Shown here one piece after another: positions 1 through 6,244 of a stretch of 6,383 nucleotides of DNA. The notes under the pieces are model-generated. The model was not told the origin of the DNA and searched no databases. It saw nothing but the letters and a program-made list of their open reading frames with translations. The DNA is from Coriobacteriia bacterium (GTDB taxonomy: Bacteria > Actinomycetota > Coriobacteriia > WRKU01 > WQUG01), in assembly GCA_009779395.1 (NCBI GenBank), contig WREJ01000068.1:1-6383 (forward strand). The letters are read 5' to 3'. Positions within the stretch are counted from its first letter, which is position 1. Each line of letters begins with the position of its first letter. The translations under genes were made by a program, and so were the position numbers.

Positions 1-411
1 CAGCGGCACCTGACTGTGCAGACCACAGCAGACCACAGGAACACCTTCAAGGCTGTCACGTCGCTCCATAATGCGGTGATGGACAGACTCTGGTGCCTCG
101 ACGCTTAAGACATTAATCTGATGCGGCGTATAGCGCAGCTTCATCAGATGACCAGCAGCAGGATCTATAGCGGTGTCACTGGCAGCGTCATCGGCAGCTG
201 CGATGACAAAATGTGCGCCACCCGTTCCTAGTTTCAAGTCAAGGGCAGTCGTATTTAAAAGGACGCGCTCTCCCACTTGTACCTGACCCGTCAGATCGGG
301 ATAGCAGATAGCGCGCGCCTGTCCTTCGCGCCCCTCAACGCTTACCAAAAGTTCGCTGATGCCGGCGCGCTGACTGGTGACCTCTGTCACCTTGCCCCAC
401 AGACGTTTCAT
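1..411 (-). CDS. DUF3866 family protein, N-terminal part (cut by window edge)
   Basis: This open frame starts at ATG 411-409 and stays open for 137 codons to the window edge, so the C-terminal half or more is missing. I recognise the uncharacterised DUF3866 family from conserved blocks: CYPDLTG (residues 36-42), VLLNTTALDLKLGTGG (50-65), GHLMKLRYTP (87-96) and DSLEGVPVVCCGLHSQVP (119-136). As I recall, full-length members are roughly 350 residues. The biochemical role is unknown; the visible part looks soluble, with no signal peptide or membrane segment. Its ATG overlaps the pyrG stop in an ATGA arrangement, which implies co-transcription and translational coupling with pyrG. The only Shine-Dalgarno-like sequence is a weak AAGG at 425-422, inside a small stem-loop. 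Family assignment is confident from motif memory; function is not assigned. Confidence 0.85.
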   Translation of the reverse strand, partial: MKRLWGKVTEVTSQRAGISELLVSVEGREGQARAICYPDLTGQVQVGERVLLNTTALDLKLGTGGAHFVIAAADDAASDTAIDPAAGHLMKLRYTPHQINVLSVEAPESVHHRIMERRDSLEGVPVVCCGLHSQVPL

Positions 412-2099
412 GCTGACAGTGCCTTGTCAGACCGAGCAATCGCTGCTTTGATAAAGCCAGTAAACAGCGGGGACGGCCGGGTCGCGCGGCTTTTTAGTTC
501 GGGATGTCCCTGCGTGCCCACAAACCAGGGATGCACACTGCGAGGTAGCTCTATCATTTCGACGATGTCACCCTTTTGAGAGAGACCCGAAAAGACCAGA
601 CCAGCATCTTCTAGCTGGCTGCGATATGTGTTGTTAATGCACATGCGATGACGGTGCCGCTCGCTTGCCTCACAACCCTGATAGACTTCGGCGGCAATAG
701 TCTCTGGCTGAATCGCAATGCCGTAGGACCCAACACGCATCGACCCACCGGTCATCTCTGAGCCCTCTTTGCCGGGCAGCGGATGAACCAAAGGATGTGG
801 CGTGTCAGGGTCGAATTCAGCCGAGTCAGCAGAGCACAGACCAGCAACGTTACGCGCAAATTCCAGCACCGCTGTTTGCATACCCAGACAAACCCCCAGG
901 AAGGGAACACTGTTTTCGCGCGCATACTGGGCTGCTGCCATTTTGCCGTCACGACCACGCTCGCCAAAACCACCGGGCACCAAGATGCCATCTGCGTCTT
1001 TTAGGCGGCTTTTAATTTCGTCAGTCGAGAGGTTCGCTGCATCAATCCAGTCGATTTCTACCAAACGGTCATGGTGGATGCCCGCATGCGCTAATGCCTC
1101 GCTGATTGACAGGTAGGCGTCAGGTAACTGGACGTACTTGCCCACCAAAGCAATACGAACGCTGTCTTTCAGTTCATAAATCTTTGTGCAATAGGTATCC
1201 CAGGCGGTCATGTCAGAGGGGCGTACTTCCATGCCAAAACGCTCGAGCACTTTTGTCTCGAAGCCCTGTTTTTGCAGCATTTGTGGTACGGCGTACAGTG
1301 ATTCTGCATCAAGAGCTGTCAGTACGCGTTCAGTTTGGACGTCACAAAACAGCGCGACCTTGTCAAGCAGGCTTTGCTCGATTTCTTGGTCGCAGCGACA
1401 GATGATAAAGTTGGGGTGGATTCCCTGGCTGCGTAGTTGCTGAACGCTGTGCTGGGTTGGCTTGGTCTTCATTTCATGGGCTGCCTCTAGCCAGGGCACC
1501 AAAGTTACGTGAATGTAGCAGACGTGTTCGCGGCCAATGTCGCGGCGCATCTGACGGATAGCCTCAACAAAGGGAAGTGACTCGATGTCGCCAACCGTGC
1601 CCCCCACCTCGGTGATGACAAAGTCGGCACCCGTGCTTGCCGCAAGACGCTTGATGCGGTCTTTGACCTCGTTGGTCAGATGGGGTACCACCTGAATGGT
1701 GCCACCAGAAAACTCGCCAGCACGCTCGCGCTGAATCAGGTCGTAGTAGACAGAACCGGCCGTAACACTGCTGTCGCGCGTCATGGCTTCGTCGACAAAA
1801 CGTTCGTAGTGTCCCAGATCAAGGTCAGCCTCTGCCCCATCCTCGGTCACAAAGACTTCGCCGTGCTGATAGGGACTCATCGTTCCGGGGTCGACGTTCA
1901 GATAGGGATCGAGCTTTTGCAGCGTGACGCTGTAACCGCGGGACTTCAGCAGCAAACCCAAAGAAGCAGCGGTAATGCCCTTCCCCAAAGATGACACAAC
2001 GCCACCAGTCACAAAGATGTGCTTTGCTTGTTTGCCGGTAGCGGCCTTTTCCGTGGCGGTTTCTGCAGAGACCACCGGGGCCTTGTCCAAGTCCTCCAT
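408..2099 (-). CDS. pyrG: CTP synthase (glutamine-hydrolysing)
   Basis: PyrG makes CTP from UTP, ATP and glutamine in the cytosol, the last step of pyrimidine nucleotide synthesis. The 563-residue protein has both expected domains. The N-terminal synthetase domain (about 26-290) carries the P-loop region GGVVSSLGKG (32-41), DPYLNVDPGTMSPYQHGEVF (64-83), DLDLGHYERF (92-101) and EVGGTVGDIES (164-174). The class I glutamine amidotransferase domain (about 313-555) has GGFGERG (376-382), nucleophile Cys404 in GVCLGMQ, and the triad partners His532 and Glu534 in GHPELKSR. The start is ATG 2099-2097 with GAGAGG at 2115-2110, 10 nt upstream. It gives an Ala/Thr/Glu-rich N-terminal extension of about 22 residues relative to E. 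coli PyrG. The gene has its own promoter and a structured leader, and its stop overlaps the DUF3866 start. All catalytic residues are present, so it should be active. Confidence 0.98.
   Translation of the reverse strand: MEDLDKAPVVSAETATEKAATGKQAKHIFVTGGVVSSLGKGITAASLGLLLKSRGYSVTLQKLDPYLNVDPGTMSPYQHGEVFVTEDGAEADLDLGHYERFVDEAMTRDSSVTAGSVYYDLIQRERAGEFSGGTIQVVPHLTNEVKDRIKRLAASTGADFVITEVGGTVGDIESLPFVEAIRQMRRDIGREHVCYIHVTLVPWLEAAHEMKTKPTQHSVQQLRSQGIHPNFIICRCDQEIEQSLLDKVALFCDVQTERVLTALDAESLYAVPQMLQKQGFETKVLERFGMEVRPSDMTAWDTYCTKIYELKDSVRIALVGKYVQLPDAYLSISEALAHAGIHHDRLVEIDWIDAANLSTDEIKSRLKDADGILVPGGFGERGRDGKMAAAQYARENSVPFLGVCLGMQTAVLEFARNVAGLCSADSAEFDPDTPHPLVHPLPGKEGSEMTGGSMRVGSYGIAIQPETIAAEVYQGCEASERHRHRMCINNTYRSQLEDAGLVFSGLSQKGDIVEMIELPRSVHPWFVGTQGHPELKSRATRPSPLFTGFIKAAIARSDKALSA
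413..430 (-). promoter_or_regulatory. Stem-loop over the DUF3866 ribosome-binding site
   Basis: On the minus strand CTGACA and TGTCAG form a perfect 6-bp stem around a 6-nt loop (AGGCAC), ending one base before the ATG of the DUF3866 gene. The weak AAGG ribosome site lies in the loop and the top of the stem. The structure sits in the last codons of pyrG, so ribosomes finishing pyrG would melt it. This fits translational coupling. The inverted repeat is visible; its role is inferred, and a 6-bp stem can occur by chance. Confidence 0.35.
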
Positions 2100-2115
2100 A
2101 CGATATCAACCTCTC

Positions 2116-2140
2116 TTGCCCTTGCGCACTGCAAGAACAA
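2116..2140 (-). promoter_or_regulatory. Hairpin in the pyrG 5' leader
   Basis: The minus strand reads TTGTTCTTGC, loop AGTGC, GCAAGGGCAA. This is a 10-bp stem in which two adjacent pairs are U-G, extendable by one more U-G pair at the base. The wobble pairs form only in pyrG-sense RNA. The hairpin ends directly before the GAGAGG ribosome site (2115-2110). No T-run follows, so it is not an intrinsic terminator; an effect on translation initiation or mRNA stability is more likely. It differs from the Bacillus-type pyrG attenuator, which needs a terminator and a G-run at the transcript start. Confidence 0.45.
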
Positions 2141-2167
2141 ACAGCCCTCCCTTTAGGGACTTTATGG

Positions 2168-2196
2168 AATATACCGTACCTTAGTATAGCCCACAA
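2168..2196 (-). promoter_or_regulatory. pyrG promoter
   Basis: The minus strand shows TTGTGG (2196-2191) as -35, a spacer of exactly 17 nt, and TATATT (2173-2168) as -10. This predicts transcription starting near 2161 and a leader of about 62 nt before the pyrG ATG. It is the best sigma70-type match in the divergent region. A dyad, TCCCTTTAGGGA (2148-2159), lies at the start of the transcribed region. Confidence 0.6.
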
Positions 2197-2242
2197 AGCC
2201 CTTGGTGTGAGCAACGATTTTTCAAACGAATTTTGTCAAGGG

Positions 2243-2272
2243 CGTACAAGAAGGGATGTAGTCAACTATCAT
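2243..2272 (+). promoter_or_regulatory. Probable murJ promoter giving a leaderless mRNA
   Basis: TATCAT at 2267-2272 fits the actinobacterial -10 pattern TANNNT. Its last base lies 8 nt before the A of the murJ ATG at 2280, so initiation would fall at 2279 or 2280, on or next to the start codon. A weak -35 (CGTACA, 2243-2248) precedes it with an 18-nt spacer. The lack of a usable ribosome site before the ATG supports a leaderless transcript. The purine-rich AAGAAGGG at 2248-2255 is 24 nt from the ATG, too far to serve as one. Confidence 0.45.
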
Positions 2273-2279
2273 AGTAGCC

Positions 2280-3917
2280 ATGACAAGCAAAGACACGCCT
2301 ATCACAGACGACCCAACTTCTCTCGAGGAAGCACGCGTTGGTCGCTCTACCATGATTATGGTCGTCGCAACGACCCTGTCACGCATCACGGGTTTTGTGC
2401 GCACCTGGGCTTTGGCATTTGCACTGGGTACCACCGCTGTTGCTAGTGCTTATGGCACAGCAAACGATGTCCCCAACATGATATTTGAACTGGTTGCCGG
2501 TGGTATCCTTACCTCGATCTTTATTCCCACCTTTATGGATATCCGCAAAAACAAAGGCGACGAGGCTGCCTGGCGTTTTGCTGGCAACCTGATGACGCTG
2601 GTAACGGTGATTTTGGGTAGCATTGCCCTGATTGGCATACTCTTTCCGCAGCCTATCATGTGGACGCAGTACTTTTTGGCAGGACAATCTGGCTATAGCG
2701 CAGAACTGCTAGCACTGGCAAGTTTCTTCTTCCGCTTTTTTGCCATTCAGGTGGTGTTCTACGGCGCAGGCATGATAATTCAGGCACTGCTGCAGGCACA
2801 GCGCAAGTATTTGTGGGCATCGCTTGGTCCGGTCTTTAATAACCTGGTTGTTATTGGCTTTTTGCTCGCAGCTGCCTACATGCCGCTGAACAATACAACC
2901 TTTACGATAATTGGTCTGGGTACCTCGCTTGGGGTTTTGGTCATGTTTGCTGTCATGTTGCCTTCCCTCAAAAAGACCGGCTTTAAGCTGTATCTGGGCA
3001 TTAATCTGCGCGACCCTGAACTGCACCGAATGCTCAAGCTAGCACTACCTATGATTCTGTACGTTGCCTGCAATCTGATTGCGGTTTCTGTGCGCAACGC
3101 TGCAGCCGCAAGCATTGGCACCGAAGCCCAAGCCGTTGTGCGCTTTGCCCTTATTTGGCAAAGTTTACCCTATGGCATCATCGCCGTTTCTGTTGCCACC
3201 GCCCTTTTTACCGAGCTGTCCAAAGCCGCCAGCGAAAAAAACATGCAGGAGTTCAAGACCAGCCTTATTGCGGGACTGCGCACCACAACCCTGCTGATGC
3301 TGCCAGCAAGCGCGCTGCTTTTTGGACTGGCACAGCCGCTGATATCTCTCTATGTTGCGGGACGCATGACGGCTGCAGACGCTGCCCCCATTGTGACGGT
3401 CTTGCAGGTCTGGTCGCTCTCCCTCGGCTTTTTTGCTGCCATGATGTATCTGCTGCGCGCCTTTTATTCGCTGCTTGACACTTGGACACCAGCGATTGCC
3501 AATCTGGTCTGTACGCTGGTACAAATCGCTGGCTATCTGTTGTTGACGGGCAGTGTTTTGCCGGTCGCTGCTTTGGGTGTGGTGGGAATTCCTTTGGCAG
3601 ACGGCATCTATTTCTTTCTGTTTTTCATAGCCCTGCTGCTGCTGCTGCGGCGCAAGATTGGTGCCTTTGACATACGCCAATTTTTCCTCGTCTTTGCAAA
3701 GATGCTACTGGTTGCGCTTGTTGTTGGTACGGTCGCCTACGCCGGCGCGCACTACCTGACCATCCTGCTTGGTTCTGGTCGCCTGATGGCTGTCGTCATC
3801 GTCCTTATCTGCGGCTGCGCGGGCGTCATCATCACCTACGTCCTAGCACGCCTGCTGGGAATCGAAGAGGTCAATCGCTTTGCCGCAAGCGCACAAAAAA
3901 GGCTGGCACGCAGATGA
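2280..3917 (+). CDS. murJ: Lipid II flippase MurJ (MviN family, MOP superfamily)
   Basis: MurJ moves lipid II, the undecaprenyl-linked peptidoglycan precursor, across the cytoplasmic membrane. The 545-residue product is hydrophobic almost throughout and fits the family's 14 membrane segments after a polar N-terminus (1-25). Diagnostic blocks are SRITGFVR (34-41), TANDVPNMIFELVAGGILTS (60-79) and a second-half segment SLPYGIIAVSVATALFTELS (295-314). Arg35 and Arg41 align with E. coli Arg18 and Arg24, but E. coli Asp39 and Arg52 correspond to Ser56 and Phe69, as in the actinobacterial type. Unlike mycobacterial MviN there is no C-terminal pseudokinase or extracellular domain; the protein ends in a basic tail. 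ATG 2280 is the first possible start, because an in-frame TAG lies at 2259-2261 and no ATG, GTG or TTG falls between. A GT2 gene follows after 39 nt, probably in the same transcript. Five consecutive CTG codons (3633-3647) encode Leu452-456. Confidence 0.93.
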   Translation: MTSKDTPITDDPTSLEEARVGRSTMIMVVATTLSRITGFVRTWALAFALGTTAVASAYGTANDVPNMIFELVAGGILTSIFIPTFMDIRKNKGDEAAWRFAGNLMTLVTVILGSIALIGILFPQPIMWTQYFLAGQSGYSAELLALASFFFRFFAIQVVFYGAGMIIQALLQAQRKYLWASLGPVFNNLVVIGFLLAAAYMPLNNTTFTIIGLGTSLGVLVMFAVMLPSLKKTGFKLYLGINLRDPELHRMLKLALPMILYVACNLIAVSVRNAAAASIGTEAQAVVRFALIWQSLPYGIIAVSVATALFTELSKAASEKNMQEFKTSLIAGLRTTTLLMLPASALLFGLAQPLISLYVAGRMTAADAAPIVTVLQVWSLSLGFFAAMMYLLRAFYSLLDTWTPAIANLVCTLVQIAGYLLLTGSVLPVAALGVVGIPLADGIYFFLFFIALLLLLRRKIGAFDIRQFFLVFAKMLLVALVVGTVAYAGAHYLTILLGSGRLMAVVIVLICGCAGVIITYVLARLLGIEEVNRFAASAQKRLARR

Positions 3918-3942
3918 TACTTGCAAAGACTACGCTACGCTC

Positions 3943-3949
3943 GGGGGAG
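3943..3949 (+). promoter_or_regulatory. Ribosome-binding site that fixes the GT2 start
   Basis: GGGGGAG ends 7 nt before ATG 3957, a strong and well-spaced Shine-Dalgarno match. It favours ATG 3957 over the in-frame TTG codons at 3921 (no ribosome site) and 3951 (1 nt away, too close). It also shows that this gene can be initiated independently of murJ. Confidence 0.75.
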
Positions 3950-3956
3950 TTTGTCC

Positions 3957-4679
3957 ATGCCTGAAAACGACATCGCCGTAAACAACACTACCACAAGCGA
4001 GCCGCAGGTCGTTGCGTTGGTCCCTGCCTTTAACGAGGCTGAGCGCATCACAGCCACCGTCACTGCCATACGCTCGATTCCTGCGGTCAAGCGCGTTGTC
4101 GTCATCGATGACGGCAGCAAAGACGACACCGCCCAGCTTGCTGTTGACGCAGGTGCGCGCGTCATTCGTGCCTACCGCAATGTCGGCAAGGGGCCTGCCC
4201 TTGAACACGCAGCAAAACAGTCGGAAGACGCCGAGATTATCCTGCTGCTTGATGCCGATTTAGCAGAGAGCGCCAGTCAAGCAGCACTGCTGCTGCAACC
4301 AGTCCTTGCAAACGAAGCAGACATGACCATTGCCCGCTTTCCCAAGCCAGCTGGCAAGGCAGGATTTGGTCTGGTGAAAAAACTTGCGGCTTTCGAGATT
4401 CGCCGCGCCGGAGGTGATGCTGCTGACTTTCAGGCACCCCTTTCGGGTCAGCGCGCCATCACTCAGGACTGTCTGAAAAACATACGTCCCTTTGTGCGCG
4501 GCTACGGTGTCGAAGTTGCCCTGACAGCACGAGCACTCCGCAAGGGTTACCGCGTGAAAGAGGTAGAGACCACCATGAGCCACAAGGCAACGGGTCGCAA
4601 CCTACGAGGATTTTTGCACAGAGGTAAGCAATTTAGAGATGTTTTGGGGGCATTGGTCATACTCCGCTTAAAACGCTGA
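3957..4679 (+). CDS. Family 2 glycosyltransferase (GT-A fold, soluble)
   Basis: The 240-residue product is a GT2 nucleotide-sugar transferase of the dolichol-phosphate-mannose synthase / glucosyl-3-phosphoglycerate synthase type. Motifs in order are VPAFNE (22-27), IDDGSKDDT (50-58) for the nucleotide, NVGKGPALEHA (75-85), the metal-binding LDADLAE (98-104), APLSGQRA (160-167), GYGVEVALT (182-190) and the basic SHKATGRNLRGFLHRGKQF (208-226). There is no signal peptide or transmembrane segment, so it should act in the cytosol or at the inner membrane face. The start is ATG 3957, set by GGGGGAG 7 nt upstream. Being 39 nt behind murJ suggests a role in an envelope glycan or lipid-linked sugar, but this is inference from context. 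Donor and acceptor cannot be read from the sequence. The SHKATGRN block recalls GT2 proteins I associate with Firmicutes and Actinobacteria; I know of no characterised member to name it after. It ends one base before a long inverted repeat. Confidence 0.88.
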   Translation: MPENDIAVNNTTTSEPQVVALVPAFNEAERITATVTAIRSIPAVKRVVVIDDGSKDDTAQLAVDAGARVIRAYRNVGKGPALEHAAKQSEDAEIILLLDADLAESASQAALLLQPVLANEADMTIARFPKPAGKAGFGLVKKLAAFEIRRAGGDAADFQAPLSGQRAITQDCLKNIRPFVRGYGVEVALTARALRKGYRVKEVETTMSHKATGRNLRGFLHRGKQFRDVLGALVILRLKR

Positions 4680-4804
4680 CAGGCGCCTCAGGGCACGCTG
4701 TGAGCGACCTGTTTTGCGGGAACCCTGTGCTCACGTAGGAGTGAACTACGCTGCGCGCAGGAACCCCGCAAAAAGCTCACTCACAACGCACCCTGAGGCG
4801 CCTG
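4680..4804. repeat. 125-bp imperfect inverted repeat filling the convergent gap
   Basis: The repeat starts one base after the GT2 stop codon (4677-4679) and ends 9 bases before the ffh stop codon. The outer 14 bp are perfect (CAGGCGCCTCAGGG at 4680-4693 against its complement at 4791-4804). Inner matches include TTTTGCGGG (4712-4720) with its complement at 4764-4772, and CGTAG (4734-4738) with CTACG (4746-4750) around the 7-nt loop GAGTGAA. Allowing one bulge per arm, I count about 48 Watson-Crick pairs over 58 positions. Six of the remaining positions become G-U pairs in minus-strand RNA, against one in plus-strand RNA. It is far longer than a normal terminator and could be a dispersed palindromic element, a structured RNA or an elaborate bidirectional terminator. 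No flanking target-site duplication is evident. Confidence 0.85.
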
Positions 4805-4810
4805 GTTTTT
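4680..4810 (+). terminator. Intrinsic terminator for murJ-GT2, probably bidirectional
   Basis: Read on the plus strand, the long GC-rich stem ending GGCGCCTG at 4804 is followed after one base by TTTTT (4806-4810), as expected of an intrinsic terminator for the murJ-GT2 transcript. Read on the minus strand, the same stem is followed by TCAGCG and then TTTT (4673-4670). That T-run is shorter and displaced by 6 nt, so termination of ffh transcripts is probably weaker or needs help. The fold and the T-runs are visible; efficiency is inferred. Confidence 0.7.
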
Positions 4811-4813
4811 GTG

Positions 4814-6163
4814 TTAGAAAGGAAGATCGCCCATTCCTGGACGCCCTCTGCCGCGTTTTCCTCCAAGACTACCCATCTGCTTCATCATCTTTTGTGCTTC
4901 GGCGAACTGCTTCATCAGACGGTTGATTTCAACGACCGTTGTGCCTGATCCTTGCGCAATGCGAGCACGCCGCGAGCCATTCAGTAGTTTGGGGTTTTGG
5001 CGTTCTGCAGGTGTCATGGAAAAGATGATTGCCTCGATGCGGGTAATTTGCTTGTCGTCGATGCTGCTTGCGTCAATGCCAGCTTTTTGCGCGCCAGGGA
5101 GCATTTTTAAAATAGCAGCAATGCCGCCCATTTTGCGCATCTGTTTGATGCTTTTGAGAAAGTCGTCAAAGGTAAACTGACCTTTTTTCAGGCGTTCTTC
5201 GTCCCACTGCGAAATTTCGTCCTCGAGTGCCGTGTCAACCGCTGTTTCGATCAGGCTGACAACGTCTCCCATCCCCAGGATGCGTTTTGCCATACGGTCA
5301 GGATGGAACTCTTCGAGCGAAGACGGCTTTTCTCCCTCTGAGGCAAAAAGGATTGGTTTGCCCGTTACCTCACGAATCGACAATGCCGCCCCACCCCGTG
5401 CATCACCGTCAAGTTTTGACATAATCAGACCATCAAAATCAAGCAAGCGGCTGAATTCGCTGGTAACGTTGACAGCGTCTTGACCGGTCATGGCGTCAAC
5501 GACCATCAGTATCTGGTCAGGCTTGACCGCTTGTTTAATAGCCGTTGCTTCGCTCATCATTTCTTCGTCAATGTGCAGGCGACCAGCCGTGTCGACAATG
5601 ACCGTGTCCAGCATATTGTCAACAGCGTAGCGCAGACCCTCGCGGGCAGTTGCAACAGCGTCTCCTGCAGCTGCTCCCTCGCCGTGAAAGACAGGAATTT
5701 GCAGCTCGCGCCCGAGGGCTTCCAGCTGGTCAATCGCTGCTGGACGGTGAACGTCACAGGCGACCAGCAGGGGACGTTTACCCTGCTTGCGCAGCCGCCA
5801 GGCAAGTTTTGCACTAGCGGTCGTCTTACCTGAACCCTGCAAGCCAACCAGCATGATGACATTGGGCATACGACTGCTCAGCACCATTTTTGTCGAAGTC
5901 GTACCCAGCAAAGTCGTCAACTCGTCCAGGACAATCTTTACCACCTGCTGCCCTGGTGTCAGCGAGTTCATCACATCGGCACCAACGGCACGCTCGCGAA
6001 CACGCGCGATAAAAGCCTTCACCACCTTGAAGTTTACATCAGCCTCGAGCAAAGCCAGGCGAATCTCGCGCATAGCAGCATCCACATCTGCCTCGCTTAA
6101 ACGTCCCTTGCGATTCAGATTAGTAAAAACGTCCTGCAGACGATGCGCCAAGCTATCAAACAT
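4814..6163 (-). CDS. ffh: Signal recognition particle GTPase Ffh (SRP54)
   Basis: Ffh binds SRP RNA and emerging signal peptides, then docks with FtsY to deliver ribosomes to the membrane translocon. The 449-residue protein has the normal N, G and M domains. The N domain four-helix bundle spans about 1-90. The G domain shows the P-loop GLQGSGKTT (107-115), DVHRPAA (137-143), DTAGR (191-195), SKLDGDARGG (249-258, with Ser where TKxD is usual) and GEKPSSLEEFHPDRM (277-291). The methionine-rich M domain (about 325-449) has KMGG (344-347) and the RNA-binding RIAQGSGTTVVEINRL (401-416). The C-terminus is basic and Gly/Arg-rich and ends MGDLPF. Start ATG 6163-6161 has GGAGT (6174-6170) with about 6-7 nt spacing. 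The gene converges with murJ-GT2 and nothing follows it on its strand within the gap, so it is monocistronic here. It looks fully functional. Confidence 0.98.
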   Translation of the reverse strand: MFDSLAHRLQDVFTNLNRKGRLSEADVDAAMREIRLALLEADVNFKVVKAFIARVRERAVGADVMNSLTPGQQVVKIVLDELTTLLGTTSTKMVLSSRMPNVIMLVGLQGSGKTTASAKLAWRLRKQGKRPLLVACDVHRPAAIDQLEALGRELQIPVFHGEGAAAGDAVATAREGLRYAVDNMLDTVIVDTAGRLHIDEEMMSEATAIKQAVKPDQILMVVDAMTGQDAVNVTSEFSRLLDFDGLIMSKLDGDARGGAALSIREVTGKPILFASEGEKPSSLEEFHPDRMAKRILGMGDVVSLIETAVDTALEDEISQWDEERLKKGQFTFDDFLKSIKQMRKMGGIAAILKMLPGAQKAGIDASSIDDKQITRIEAIIFSMTPAERQNPKLLNGSRRARIAQGSGTTVVEINRLMKQFAEAQKMMKQMGSLGGKRGRGRPGMGDLPF

Positions 6164-6213
6164 ACAACGACTCCATGTACTTAGTTGGTGTGTGGATACA
6201 ATACAAGGGTTTT

Positions 6214-6244
6214 ATCCTAGCATATCAGAACTGCTAATTGTCCC
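6214..6244 (-). promoter_or_regulatory. Possible ffh promoter (extended -10)
   Basis: On the minus strand TGC followed by TAGGAT (6222-6214) makes an extended -10 of the TANNNT type. It predicts a start near 6207 and a leader of about 44 nt. The best -35 candidate, GGGACA (6244-6239), matches only four consensus bases and sits 19 nt away. The -10 is plausible and the -35 poor. Confidence 0.35.

Noticed and set aside
2100..2160. Firmicutes-type pyrG attenuator with reiterative G addition
   Set aside because: The predicted transcript does not start with a GGG run and no terminator with a T-run lies in the leader.
3235..3241. A7 run in murJ as a programmed frameshift site
   Set aside because: There is no downstream stimulatory structure that I could see, and the zero frame continues through the full-length family match.
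3633..3647. Five CTG repeats in murJ as a phase-variation tract
   Set aside because: The repeat unit is a whole codon, so slippage would change only the number of leucines in a membrane segment and would not switch the gene off.
3921..3956. GT2 start at the in-frame TTG 3921, adding 12 residues
   Set aside because: No ribosome site precedes the TTG, while ATG 3957 has GGGGGAG at ideal spacing and the extra residues match no family feature.
4680..4804. SRP (4.5S) RNA gene, suggested by a long hairpin beside ffh
   Set aside because: The conserved SRP RNA apical region (GGAAGG tetraloop area with GCAG) is absent on both strands; the loop here is GAGTGAA or its complement.
4680..4804. Miniature transposable element (MITE)
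   Set aside because: Terminal inverted repeats are present, but I see no target-site duplication in the flanks and the pairing runs through to the centre. Copy number elsewhere is unknown, so this stays only a possibility.
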